The notes beneath the pieces are model-generated. The model was given only the letters and a program-made list of their open reading frames with translations. It was not told the origin of the DNA and did no database searches. Below are positions 34,845-46,773 of a stretch of DNA of 64,000 nt, in pieces (positions within the stretch are counted from its first letter, which is position 1; the number at the start of each line of letters is the position of its first letter). The DNA comes from Puccinia triticina (taxonomy: Eukaryota > Basidiomycota > Pucciniomycetes > Pucciniales > Pucciniaceae), in assembly GCF_026914185.1 (NCBI RefSeq), contig NC_070558.1, positions 1,736,001 to 1,800,000 of the forward strand. Reading direction: 5' to 3'. Position numbers and translations under genes: made by a program.

Positions 34845-36807
34845 ACTCAGAACTAAAACAAGGATTGGAAGTCAGAAATAGAAGATTTAACGCGCTTAAC
34901 TGAGCTTTACACTCACAGGTACAGAAGGTGCCAGACTACCGCGCCAAATTGCAATATAGCTGAAAATCAGACTTGGAATTTGATTGATCTGGCACAAGTG
35001 GCAGAGAAAAGATCAAACTACAGAAGATAAAAAACTTGAGCAACAGTTTAGTATCTTGGTTGAGGGAAGTGCTGCTTACAGGTGTGAGAGGTGTGGCAAG
35101 AAGACCTGATCCAATAAGGAGCTGAAGTGTGAATATGAGGATTGTTTTCAAGAGAGACGTGCACGCAGTTGGATAGCAATTGTTCAAGCTAGCATAGGTG
35201 CCGGTTTGTGAGCGCGGGCGGGTCTTGATGAGGTGGTTGATTAAAGGTGGAGCGGCCGATTCACGTCTAGTAAGTTCTTGTAGATAGTGTGGGAAGGTGA
35301 GTTGGACAGAACGAGTTTACATAAATAGAAGTTTCAATGACGAGGTTGAGACAGTGGTGGCCGTGGATGCTCTAAATGTGGGTGGAAGGTTGCGGAATTA
35401 CCTGCTGCGGTTGACCGGTTGTTGGTTGCTTGTGTAAGCTTGTGGCACCTGCACAGAGGGTTTACTTGTGTTTACCGGTGATGGGTGACCTTATTGAAAC
35501 TTGGGGAATGTAGCTGCAACCAAAATAGGCAATGTGCCAGCATGTACCCCAGTGGTAGCCATTCATTGAAAAGTGTGGAGCATGTCCACAGCTAATTTTG
35601 AGTCAGGAAATATAGGTTAGGTGGGGGATGCTTATTCCATGGATGCTTCTGGGTTGAGACAATCAAGATATCATAAATAGATGATCCCAGTCAAGGTAGT
35701 ACTGGAATGATGCTGCTTTTAAAATTTTTGGGTCTGTAATAGCTATTCTGCAACACCTCTTTATATATATGTTGCTTTTACAAATTTGGTTGGGGCTTTG
35801 CTATTTTCCATTTTCCAACTCCTCTTCATATATATGAGATTGGTTGCACAATGCAGACTCATTGAGGTTATGACTGGAAAACCTTTGGCAGAGTGAAAAA
35901 CATAATTTAGACACATTTGCAGGTGCTTAGAATTCATTTTGAAGTAAAAGGCAGACTATTGCACTACACTTTACTTATGATGTGTTTTGATTTTTAATTT
36001 CAGCTTGTCAGACCTCAAATTTATGTTCATTAAATTCAACCTCTTCAGTTGATAAAAGATCTGAATAAGTGTATGAACACCAGAAATTGAATGCTTGGAT
36101 AATGTTAATTTCATATGAAAGCATCAATTTTTGTCATTCACATATGTATAGCAAAGGTTGATGTGGGTTTTTATGGAAGTTGATTCAAGTTTGTTGACAA
36201 GAGATCAGAATTCAGGTTTTCTTTTTGCATCAACAATAGTACTTCTTTCTAAAATTAATTCTTGAAACTTCCAGGATAATTGGCTTGGTTGAGGGCATCA
36301 CAATTCTGGGATCAACTCATCCAATTTAACATTACTTGATCTCTTGACCAAATTTACCTTGGAGTTATTTTTCCTCAATTAATATCAACCAACGCTGAAT
36401 TTTTTGAGTCAGTTGGATCTATCTTTCCTTATTTGAGATGAACAAATATTGATAAATCTATTGAGATGCTCAAACCTTACAACTGTAAAATGTAATATAA
36501 GAAAATCTGTCCACAATTCTATACTTGGAGAAGTATGCCCCATAAGAACAAATACCTTGGTGACTCAAGTTTTCTCAACGCACCTGCACTGTTACTACAA
36601 CACTCAGCCTTCAGCAATTCTCAATCGGTGTCGAATGGTCTATTTGTGAAATTCTCAAACCAACGTAATAAAATTTGCGCACTTTAAATGTAGTTGAGAA
36701 AAACAATGAAGCCAATCAAAATAAATCAATTATCCAAAATGCAGAATAAATGAACAAAAATTTCTGGACTAATACTGAAGGAGCAGTGAATTTCTTTGGC
36801 AAGTTTG
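34845..36807. other. Intergenic, AT-rich, no gene recognised
   Basis: The first 600 bp lie upstream of the HMG-like gene and may contain its leader exons (a GTACAG/CTCACAGG acceptor-like site near 34915). The rest, to 36807, is AT-rich with no frame of coding character, and may be the tail of the KDZ element. No terminal inverted repeats were found. Confidence 0.5.
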
Positions 36808-39800
36808 CTACACATCTGTCATCAACTCTTCCTGAACATCTTCTCCATCATCTTGAAGAACATCTAATACAGCCTCTTCAAGATCATCGTCCACATCATT
36901 TGAAGCCAGATCATTTGATAAGATATTGGGAAAAAAAGTGTGCCGGTCTCGTTTAACCTGATCAATTAATCTAGTCCACTCTTGAAATTGAGAATTGTTA
37001 GAATCAGGTTGGCATCGCTGCCACAGCCATGAAATGTCATTGGACCACAATTTGATCAACTCGCCATGATCAATTAAGTTCAACTTCAACTCTTCCCGGA
37101 TCAATTCCAATTTTCCCAGTCTTGTTAACAATCCTAATGATAATTCATCGAATTGATCGGGAGCCACATTTGGATTGCTTTTCATGACTTCAATTCCTGT
37201 AGCTGAAATGTATTCAGTATCCAATATTAAGGAGCAATGAATTGAAAAACAAGGAGCTTACGTCTGGTTATGTAATCTATGGTTTCTTTGATTTTTGAGT
37301 ACTTCCGCCTTGCCCAACCAATTGTCCGAGAAAGCTCTTGCGCAAGCATTTCAAACTCCTCTTGAATACGTCCAAGTACTAGAATACAGTTGATCCCTTC
37401 ACAAACATCTGTGTCAATTGACCAAGGGGCATTAGTATGATAGTACAGACCATCATTCCAGAAAGCGTGGTCCATTTCCCATTGGATGAAGACCTTGTAC
37501 GTCAGAGGATGATTGTGTACATCTGGTTGTTGGTGATTGGGGTATTTCTCGCGGAATTCTTGATAAAGCTCGTTGAATGAATCAATGATTTTTTTGACAG
37601 CTGGGCGTCGGTTCTGAAGCGCTTTGACTATAGTTTCTTTTCCATGTGTTCCAAGATGAGATCCCATGATGTGTGAATCTAGTAGTGGTCGACGCTCGGC
37701 ATGTATTTGGACCACTTGAGCAAAGAGATCTGATTTCGCATCCCAGAGAAGGAGTCGTAGTTTCTCCTCTTCGTAATCTGTTGGATGTGTATTTTTAGTG
37801 TGCATTCATGTGATTCATCAGAATGGGCTACTTGCCTCGGTCTGCGGCTGCCCCACTCCGGCCGGTAAGTTGCGCAATCTGGATACTCAAAGAATCTGAT
37901 TCGGTAACAATTGAGTCCATAAGGGCCCGAACCTCGGCAACAGTGACTAAGAAGATCTCAGGGCTCTGTAAACCTTGCCTAACAAGTCGTAAAAAATAAA
38001 CAAATCAAGTTTATTTGAAAGGAATTAAAATTCATCTGGAATGCTTAAAAGCATACCTCATGTGCTCGACTGTTGCCTTGCGTTTGTAAAGTGCAACTAG
38101 CTTTTTTCGGCGATCTGTCTCGGTTTCACTATGACTAACGTGAAATTCTCGTTGCGCCCTCCACTGCCTCTTGAAGAACACAACTGTAAAATTTTGCCCA
38201 CCTGGTTGATGAGGATTTGGCTTGCCCAGGAGGTTCCTCAGGATTCCTTGGGTTTCGTAACGGCGTTGAGTGGCCTTTTGGAACTTTTTGCGGAGCCAGA
38301 ATGCTACATTGAAAATAATATTTTCAATCATGTCATTTTTGGTTAATCTTTTCAATATTTTGACATCTTTAGGAGACTTACAGAGCTGTTTGATCCCCCG
38401 GGTGTTGTGGTGTTTTGTTTTATGTGAGAGAGAACCAAAACGGCAATTGCGGGTGGCATACCTCAAGGGACTGACCAGACCATAACCGTTCAAGCCCTTC
38501 CCCGTCCGAGAAACCCCATCCTTTGTTAAAACGAGGATGGAACTCCAACTGACAAAGCCAGTTATGTGCGTAGGCATGAAAGACTGAGGTGCCAAAACGT
38601 AGCTGGCTTCGATACTGAGGTATGAGTTGTCTCTGTGAATACAACAAAGTGAATTCAAAGTCATTCAACAGTTTCATACAACATAGCAGAGAGGAAGAAG
38701 CAACAAACACAATCAATGTACTTATCCATTGTACATCCAATGTTGTACAAAACACCAACTTGACGGCCAGGCTCAATTTCCGATAGAACTTTTTTGATGA
38801 TTGTCATGGGATAGTGCCGCTGCTCGCCTGATTTGTAGATGTTTGCAAGGTAGACGGCTGCATTGTGTCGACAGCAGCATCCCATCAGGCCGGTGTCGTC
38901 GCAGCCCTTCCAAGTTGATTTGTTTTGTTTGTCATCAGCTGCCTTGTGGGATTCGGCACAACGGTCGGCCTGTGAATTGAATTCTTCTCAGTAAATTTGG
39001 TAAAATTCACAAATCTTACAACAAATTAGAAGAATCAGATTGGACTAAGACCTGTGCAGGAGCCATTCCTTGCGCTTCGTGATCACGGATTTCTTGTGAT
39101 ACTGCATCAACCTTGGCTTGTTTGATAAATATTGGAGGTGTTTGCAGTGGTACATGATCTTGGCTAGCCTTAATTTGATGACGGTGCTGGAAGTTGCCAT
39201 CAAGGCAGACTATGAGGCAATTGCGTGTGTCTACCGAATAATCCAAGGAGTTGGGTGGCTGCGGCCCAAAGCAGGCTGGGCATGACTGTGAAGCTAGAAA
39301 TTCCTGGCTAGAAAGCTTCAGAGAAGAAACAACAATTTTGTTTTGTCTTTCTTCTAATTGACAAAACAAGTCAACGGCTGCTGAGAAAGGTTTTCGAAGA
39401 TCCCTGGCCTGAAAATTGGAGCAAAATAAAAATAAAATTGATATTATTATTTAATCGTAATCTTGAAGACACGATTGACAAACTAGGTAAAATAGACTTA
39501 CATGTTTACCTTTGCGGACACATAATCGCTGTGATCGAGGCTCAAGCCATTCGTTGAGGGCTAGTGTGAATGGCTGTGCACCTGTATGACAGTGGTTCCA
39601 GAGGCTGTTGTAGAAAATGAGAAGCGGAACAGAAAACGCTGTCTGAGGCTTGACTGGTGAACCGGCAAGGTATCCTCGCTGGAGAAGGCAAACACCATCC
39701 AGAGTGCATTCACAAAAGTTGACTTGTTCGCGCCGCTGACCTAGAGCAAAAAATTAAGTTAGTTCATGTATGTAACTTTTGCTGAATATGATGACCTGCC

Positions 39801-40328
39801 CTGGATATCAACCAAGTCCACCTTTCAATTATATTTCTTGACGCAACTTGATGGGCACTGAGAGAAGTTGTTGTAAGAGTTGGTTGAGGCCCAGTTCTTG
39901 GTGAGGATTCTCAACCTCAGGTATTCAGCAACAAGGTGGTTGAGAAGTACGTCCCAATTGAAGTCACGCGCTTGTTGCCGGTGCTTCTCCTTATCTGCGG
40001 CAATAAGAAGATCAATCTCATCGGGTTCCTCTTCAGACAAGCCAGCCCACCCAGGAAGATTTTCATCATGATCACCGCCAAGACCATCTTCGGTGTTCTG
40101 TTCTCCATGTTCTTCATCATCATGAAAGCTAGCATATGTGAATGTGTTGTTGTCCATTAAATTCTGAATTGGCGGGTTTGGGTTGGCGGGATTTCTTGCA
40201 TGGTGTTGATCAAGATTTTCTACGTGACGCAATCTTGCCAAGGTTGCAGCATTATGGTTGGAATGTACACGGCGTCGGGTTGCTTGCATGCGGTTTGCGC
40301 CGGGAACGTTGAGGCGGTAGATGGCCAT
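36808..40328 (-). pseudogene. KDZ (Kyakuja-Dileera-Zisupton) transposase, inactivated
   Basis: Cut-and-paste DNA transposase. Exons by eye: 39796-40328, 39502-39740, 39052-39408, 38722-38969, about 38400-38630, about 38058-38330, about 37845-37979, 37227-about 37780, 36808-37205. The N-terminal cysteine cluster (CPSSCVKK ... VNFCECTLDGVCLLQRGYL) precedes CPACFGPQPPNSLDY and LDGNFQHRH (first catalytic Asp). GCDDTGLMGCCCRHNAA, YNIGCTMDK and FSDGEGLERLWSG (catalytic Glu) follow. A TGA interrupts exon 1 at 39825-39827, where the frame continues KVDLVDIQG, and a frameshift near 38480 separates ERLWSG from LRYATRNCRFG. Family identification is firm; exon edges in the second half are approximate. 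Confidence 0.85.
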
Positions 40329-40350
40329 GGTGGGCTGGGTGAAAAGACGA

Positions 40351-40470
40351 AGAGCTGATTTGTTGTGGGTGTACTGTGAACGCGCTGATTTGTTGTGGGT
40401 GTACTGTGAACGCGCTGATTTGTTGTGGGTGTACTGTGAACGCGCTGATTTGTTGTGGGTGTACTGTAAA
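40351..40470. repeat. 30-bp tandem repeat upstream of the KDZ start
   Basis: Four copies of GCTGATTTGTTGTGGGTGTA + CTGTGAACGC. On the minus strand they translate in frame with the transposase as repeats of HNKSARSQYT, but they lie before the likely start codon (40328) and are probably leader sequence. Confidence 0.85.
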
Positions 40471-40479
40471 AGCTTGAGA

Positions 40480-41150
40480 TGAGGAAGTTGTGTACGCCGG
40501 TGATAGGTTGTATTAAAACTGCCGGGCGGGAAAATCAGAGCTAAGCACCCGGGCGGGGTGATGTTGGGCATGCCGCCGGTGGGTTGGTGTGATATGTACA
40601 CCCGGGAAGTCCATCCACGGGGAAATCACGCGGATTCCACGAGGACTCCACGTGGTAGCCGCGCGCAAGGTCGGACCAGCGGCTGTTGGTCCACACGTTC
40701 ACGGAGTCACCACTGGGAGGATCACCCGTGGATTCCACGGCAGCTTTTGGCTCCGTGTGGAATCCCCATGGATTCCCTGTGATCCCAACGTGAAGGTCGG
40801 GCCCACGGGTGGATCATGGGTCCTTCAACCGTGGACTCCCCGTGGATTCGCCGTGATACCCACGGGCGGGTCGAGCCCCTCAGCTTTCCGTGGGGACCAC
40901 CAAGGGTGGTCCTGTAGTTTGGTTAGCCAGCCCCGGAGTGGATCAAATCCGCAGGTAATGCTGTAGCAGAATGTGGTACCGCCAGGGTACCACACACTAC
41001 ATTGCAACTGCAATGGCCGTTGTAAAAGCATTGAAAAATTACATTGCAAAAGAGATACAAAATCACAGATAAAAAAAATATCTTGTTGATATCTGACCTG
41101 ATCACTTTGGCAGATTGTCTTGGATCTTTGAATAGATATTCAAGAGGATT
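40480..41150. other. Repeat relics with CGTGGATTCCACGG-type palindromes
   Basis: Short palindromes around GTGGATTCCAC and CCGTGGATTC recur between 40600 and 40870. A hairpin GGTACC...GGTACC block lies near 40975. No coding exon was recognised. Confidence 0.4.
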
Positions 41151-41420
41151 CAAGAATATAAGAAATCCTATCCAAATCAGATCAATCTGTTTCTGTATTT
41201 AAGTCTCAAAGATCCCCAAGGAAACTTAAACCAACCGTTGACTGATAATCGTTTCAAGGCTCAGATCAATCGGATTTCTTCTCTGGTTCGTGAGATCAGA
41301 AAATTGAGGAAGGGGATCTTTGCTAGCGGGAGGAGAGATTCATTTGCGATCGTAGGTAAGCTTACTGGACATCACCTGTCTCCTATTTGACGCGTACTAT
41401 TATTTGCCAACATTGCGAAC

Positions 41421-41669
41421 GTGTGTTTCTGTCTCACAATTTACAAATTGAGCGCACAATTAGCTCTGGAATTGTTGGATTTGGAACAGTTGAATACATT
41501 GCTGAATCACTTGATCATGGATCTATACCAAAACGTGCCGATTTCTGAACATTGGGTTCGGGCTGAATCAATAACGATTGCGAACGAAGTCGAAGAACAT
41601 GATTTTGGGAAGATTATAAACCATCAGAGACAAACGGAAGAAGAAGTTCTGGACAGACGATTTGGATAG
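41421..41669 (+). other. Short coding-like ORF of unknown function next to the copia insertion
   Basis: From a TTGAGCGC context the frame reads LSAQLALELLDLEQLNTLLN and ends with NHQRQTEEEVLDRRFG. It is helical and charged, unlike the repeat shadows. Upstream, an open stretch before a GTAGGTAAGC donor near 41354 (LVREIRKLRKGIFASGRRDS) could be a preceding exon, but the frames do not join cleanly through the only acceptor seen. The copia element begins 75 bp downstream. It may be a gene cut by the insertion; no family was recognised. Confidence 0.25.
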
Positions 41670-41744
41670 CGGAGTTGGGTTGCTTGGCTTCAACACCAAC
41701 CTGATGATTGGCAAAGTGATCATGTTGGTTTGGGTGGTATCCTA

Positions 41745-42525
41745 TAAAAAGATAGGAGCAACTGAAAGATATGATTCCTTGTCAGATGCGCTAAATACAT
41801 GATTTGTAATCAACAAAACATTCTAATTAAGTGAGCTCGCAATACCTGAAAGCAGACAGAGATCTGCCTAAGTTGTTTTAGAGAGAAGAGGGATCGAGTG
41901 AGACTAAAGATGTCGGTCTAGGGTTTGGATTGATAATGTCAGAATCTGCAGCGACATCTACATCAGTGTCTGTCTCGTTTCTTTTCTCTTCTTTTTCTGT
42001 TGCGGCTCACCGAGATAAAGCACGGCTATTGTAGTAGCTTTGTTTTATCTTGCCTAAATGGGCCTGCGGTTTCCTGTGCTACAGTTCAACCGGGTCTCTT
42101 AGCTTATCTGTCGCATGGCCTTGTCTGGCCTAATTGCGTGGCTTTGGTGCTTACAGGTTGCGTTGGCTTCCGTGATTCTGGCGAGCAGTTCGTCTCGGGA
42201 CTTTAGTCCTAGTCTTTCTGCGAGAGTCCTGTGGTTAAACACATCTAGGTCAGCCTTGGTTACAAGCCTTCCATTGTCTGATCTCTTGTACTCACAAGTT
42301 TCTTGGAGCTGCTGCTTTAAGTTCTACCGATGGCGTTGCGGCTGATCGTCTGGCTTCTGCAATCGTGGTGATACATTTTAGCTCTGCGTCTGGGTTAGGT
42401 CTGGACTGCGAAAGGGGCTTACCTTTCTTTGCAGCTGGGTCTGGGTCTAACCTCGCGAGCTTCCTCGGGGGTTGCTGCGGGTCTGGGTCTGAGTTTGGCT
42501 CTGGGCCTGATCCTGAATTCCTACA
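41745..42525 (-). repeat. 3' LTR of the copia element
   Basis: 781 bp, beginning TAAAAAGATAGG and ending GAATTCCTACA on the plus strand. The last codons of the RNase H reading frame run into it, ending at 42292. Confidence 0.95.
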
Positions 42526-45500
42526 GCCTCGCATGCTTCGAGTTGCAAGATTCGAAGTAACATCGGAGATTTGGAGCACGCCTATTTGAGTGAGGGAGCG
42601 GCGAATGACCGAGCGACCAAGGGCTTTAGTGAGAAAATCAGCCGCGTTAGCGCTGGTCTTGACGTATTGGAGTTGAATCAGGCAAAGTAGAATGAGCTCC
42701 CAGACAAAATGGAGTCGAATATCCATGTGCTTGGTCCAGAAGCCATTTTGAGATGTTTCACTGTTAGCGAGGTCGATTGTTCCCTTGTTGTCCACTGCGA
42801 CCTCAATGGGCTCAACCGTGTCTAGAATTCCGGTTTCCTTGATGAGGCTCGCAAGCCAAGCCAGGTCGCGCCCAAGGTCAGACAGCGCCTTGTATTCCGC
42901 CTCGGCGGTTGAGAGAGAAACGGTTGGCTGTTTACTGGATTTCCAGTTGATAAGATGGGTGCCTACGGTGATGACGAAACCGGTGGTTGACCGCCTGGTG
43001 TCCAGGCAATTGCCCCAGTCGGCGTCCGAGTAAGCTTTTAGCTTGCAGTTGTTTGAGAGCTTGAAAGTGAGCCCAACATTCTGGGTCCCCGAAAGATACC
43101 GGAAAACTTGAACGGCAGCTTGGTACTGCCTGATTCCTGGGTTGTCCAAGTACTGCAAGAGTTGACTCACTGCAAAGGAGATATCCGGTCTCGTGAGAAT
43201 GCTCAGGTAGTTGAGTGATCCTACTAAGCCGCGGTAGTTGACCCCAAGTTTGTTGAAGGCGTCAATTTCCTGGCCCGTTGCCTTAGACAGGCGTTCTCAA
43301 GGGTTAAGAGGACAGGAGGCTGGGTGTTCGTCCGCTAGACCAAATTCGGAGAGTTTTTGCTCCACGTATTGAGTCTGATTTATTTGAAGGCCGTCTTTGA
43401 AGCGGTCGATGTTCATTCCTAGGAGGAATTCCGCTTCTCCTGGGTACTTGATCTCAAACTCTTTCTCCATCTCTCGCCTGAAAATTTTGGGTTGCTTGCT
43501 GATGATGACGATATCATCGAAATGTGCAAATAGCCAAGTTGCTGGTCGGCCGGTCTCTTCGCGTCTCCAGAAGACGCAGGGATCAGAAGTCGAGATCTGA
43601 AAGCCGAGAGTTTTGAGATAGGCCGTAAGTCGTTTATACCAGACCAAAGGTGCTTGGCAAAGGCCATAAATGGCCTTATTGAGGTGGAGAACCAATTTGG
43701 GAGGGCAATCGTATCCTTGAGGTGGCAGAAGAGTTACCGTATCCTCGAGGGGGCAAGTCAGGAATGCACTCCTGACGTCCAACTGGTGAATCTCAAGTCC
43801 ATTATTGACTGCAAACAAGATGAGTAGGCGGAGTGACGCGGCCTTGCCCGTTGGGGCGTAGATGATGTTGAAGTGCCTGCCGTGGATTCGCCGGAAACCC
43901 TGCGCGCAGATGCGGGCCTTGAACTCGATGACTTCGTTCGATGGTCCTAGCTTTCTTCTGTATGCCCAAGTGGAGGGGATAGGCTCATCGGAGGAGAGTC
44001 TCTGGCGGATAGTCCAGACTTGATGCTTCAGCATGTTAGCAATTTCGTTCTCCTCCGCCTGGCTCCAGCTGAGTCGATCCTTCCCACTCATGGCTTGATT
44101 GTGGTTCTTCGGGTCGACCTCGATCTCAATCAGAAACGCTTGCCGAGTTCTCTTTCCGGAGACAATGTTGCGCTGGTCTATCCCGCTTGAGATTTCCTTA
44201 GGCGGAGGGGCGGTTGTCCATTCAAACCGTTGCCCTGCAGTAGCGTTTGACGTCTTGGCGGCCGGAGGGTGACCGGTGGCCTCAGGTGCAGGGGCTGTGG
44301 AGTCCTGCGGGCTGGCGGACCGGAGGTTGCGGATAATTCGGGACATGTCGTTAGCTTCTTCCTCAAGCTGAGCGGTGGATTCATTTTCAGGTTGATCTTC
44401 GAGGAGAGGAATTGTCTCCTCCTCGTCGAATGGTAGTGGGCTGTCTGATTTGAAGTTCGGCATGCACTCTTGGTCGACATGAGAGTGACTCCTGTGTAAC
44501 GCTGGGCATTCCGGAAAGGTTGTCTCATCGAAGTGGACGTGTTTTACTGTGATGATTGCTTTGTCTTCCGTCCGATAGACTTTATACGACGAGTAGTCCT
44601 TCTCATATCCCAACAGGATCCCTTCCCAGGATATAGAACCAAATTTAGAATCGCGCTTTTGCTTCGGCTTGATGATCCACACGCGACAGCCGAAGGGACG
44701 GAGGAAGTTGATGTTAGGCTTTAGTTTGAACATCAATTCCAGCGGGCTGGTTTTTGTCTTCCCGAGATATGGCAGACAGTTGGTAGTGGCCGTCGCTGTT
44801 TGCACCGCCTCGGCCCACCATTCCGTAACAGGCATCGTGCCATGTCAATGATGGTGCGGTTTGCTCGCTCGGCCATCCCGTTGTTTTGAGGGGTGTATGC
44901 TGGAGCCACGTTGTGTTGAATGCCATCGGCCTTCAAGTATTTGCTCAATGTGCCATTGATGAATTCCCTGCCGCCGTCGGAGATTAGTTTCTTTAAGGTG
45001 GAACCAGTTTGTTTTTCGAAGAACGTCCGGAAGTCAATGATGGCTTGAGTGGCTTGGCTCTTCTCTTTTAATATGGCCGTGTGTATGTAACCAGAGAACT
45101 GATTGACTAGGGTAATGAAGTACCTGGCTCCGCCGTTTGTTGGCGGAGAGATTGGACCAACAAGATCAGCGTGTACGACACTCAGAGGTGCATCAGCGGC
45201 CTTGAATGAGCCTTTACATGGGAGGCGTGTCAATTTGCCTTGCATGCAGGCCTGGCAGGCGTGCGTCTTCTCCAGATTTATTTTGTCAGGAATCGCTTGC
45301 GCTATACGGCCGGAGCTAGCGTGGCCGAGCCGATTGTGCCACATTTGGAAAGCGGAGAGGTTGGCCGCGGGCGTGGTGGTAAGGCCTGTGGCTTGCTCTG
45401 AGGCGGAGGTAACCTCTGGAATTTCCAGAAGATCGTTTGCAACGTTAACTCTGAAGGGCTTTGCGTTGTCAATTTTCACCTCAAAGACTCCGTTCGCTTC

Positions 45501-46718
45501 ATGTATTGATGCTTTATGATGGAGGAGCTGCATCATGGATACTAGGTTCCTCGTTAGCTTTGGGACGTATAGAGCTTCGGTGAGGGTGAGGACTTGTCCT
45601 GAGGGAAGATGAAGCTTTGCGGTACCACGAGCGACTGCTGTTAGTTCGGACTTGCCGCTCCCCGTGACAATGGCAATATGTACCGGGGTGGTTGCAACGA
45701 AGTAGCTGAGAGAGTTGAGCATGTGGTTGCTCGCTCCGGAATCTAAGATTGTCGTTAATGGCGTACCGGGAGTCGTGGCGTTGTATGTAAACGAGGGCTT
45801 GGCTATGTGGGTGTGGTAGGTTTCCTCTTCATCAGCCGTTGTGTGATATGACTCGCGCGGCTTCCTCCGGGGTCTTTCCTGTTCTACGAGGGGCTTGCCT
45901 GGTGGCCGAGAGGTTGGATGAATTGTCCAGCAGTCAGCCTCGACATGGGTGGTCGCTTTTGGATTATGCTTTCCGCCGAAGCAGCGAATCTTGGGCGGGT
46001 AGGTCTTTTTGGGTCGGTGGTTTGGTCCTGTGGCTAGAGCAGTGGATGATGGCTAAGGATCCTCTACAAACTTGCGCTTCGTTGCGGTTTTGTGACGACC
46101 GATATCGCGGAGTTTAGCTATGATTTCTTTGGGCTTGGCCAGTGCTTTCAAGTCGGCGAAGAGCGCTTGCATGAGCATCGGTCGTCGTTTGGTGATCTTG
46201 CCGATGATACCGCAACCAACTAGTACATCGGGAACTTTTAGGCCTAGTGAGCTGAATTCAGCCAAACTTTCCTCCATTTCGATTATATAGGAGTTCATGT
46301 CTTTGTTGTACTAGATGTCCAGCCACTTGTTCCAGACTTGGAACACGGACAATAAGGAATCTGATGCGTATATCGTTTTGATATCGGTCCAGATGGCGTG
46401 AGGGTCCTTTTCATTATCGTCGTTGATGACGCTAGTGAAGATTGCATTCGAGATTGCTTCACTTAAGATGCTACAGGTCCTTAGCGCCCCTTGAAGTTCG
46501 ATTTTGTCTGGCTCTTTTGACATCGGCTCGTCAAGGTAGGATTCGAGACGTCTAGGGCGGAGATGCATCTTGATTTTCCTTTCCCATAATGGAAAGTTGG
46601 AGCCGTCAAACTTCGGAACATTCACATGATCTTTATCGGGACTGTATGCGTCGTTCACTTGGGCTGAGGAAGTTTTGTCTGCGTTATTGCTGGGACCTTG
46701 GTTCCTCGTGTTGGCCAT
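42292..46718 (-). pseudogene. Copia gag-pol, one frame broken by three stops and a frameshift
   Basis: From ATG at 46718 the Gag part (VPKFDGSNFPLWERKIKMHL) meets TAG at 46311-46313, continues in frame, and meets TAG at 46053-46055. A CFGGKHNP...CW zinc-knuckle-like motif follows. Protease has LDSGASNHM. Integrase has an HHCC region (HNRLGHAS ... CQACMQGK), VVHADLVGP, SDGGREF and NNGMAERANR. A frameshift near 44835 precedes RT (LDVRSAFL, HFDDIVI), a TGA at 43297-43299, and then RNase H (KAYSDADWGN, STAEAEYKALS). Gag and pol share one frame apart from the shift, so the ancestral element had a single polyprotein. Two of the stops restore Gln and one restores Arg by a single T-to-C change, consistent with C-to-T decay. 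Confidence 0.92.
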
Positions 46719-46761
46719 CTCTGAATGCTTTCAGTTGCAAAGGTGGAATCGAGTGAATCCA

Positions 46762-46773
46762 AGACTGTAAATC
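46762..46773 (-). promoter_or_regulatory. Copia primer-binding site matching the tRNA-Tyr anticodon loop
   Basis: Directly next to the 5' LTR the minus strand reads GATTTACAGTCT. Its complement AGACTGTAAATC is the anticodon-loop segment (anticodon GTA) of tRNA-Tyr, the same 12 bases that occur in the gypsy primer-binding site at 55613. This position fits half-tRNA priming, as known for Drosophila copia and yeast Ty5 with initiator tRNA. There is no TGG next to the LTR, so a 3'-end primer is unlikely. Confidence 0.65.
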
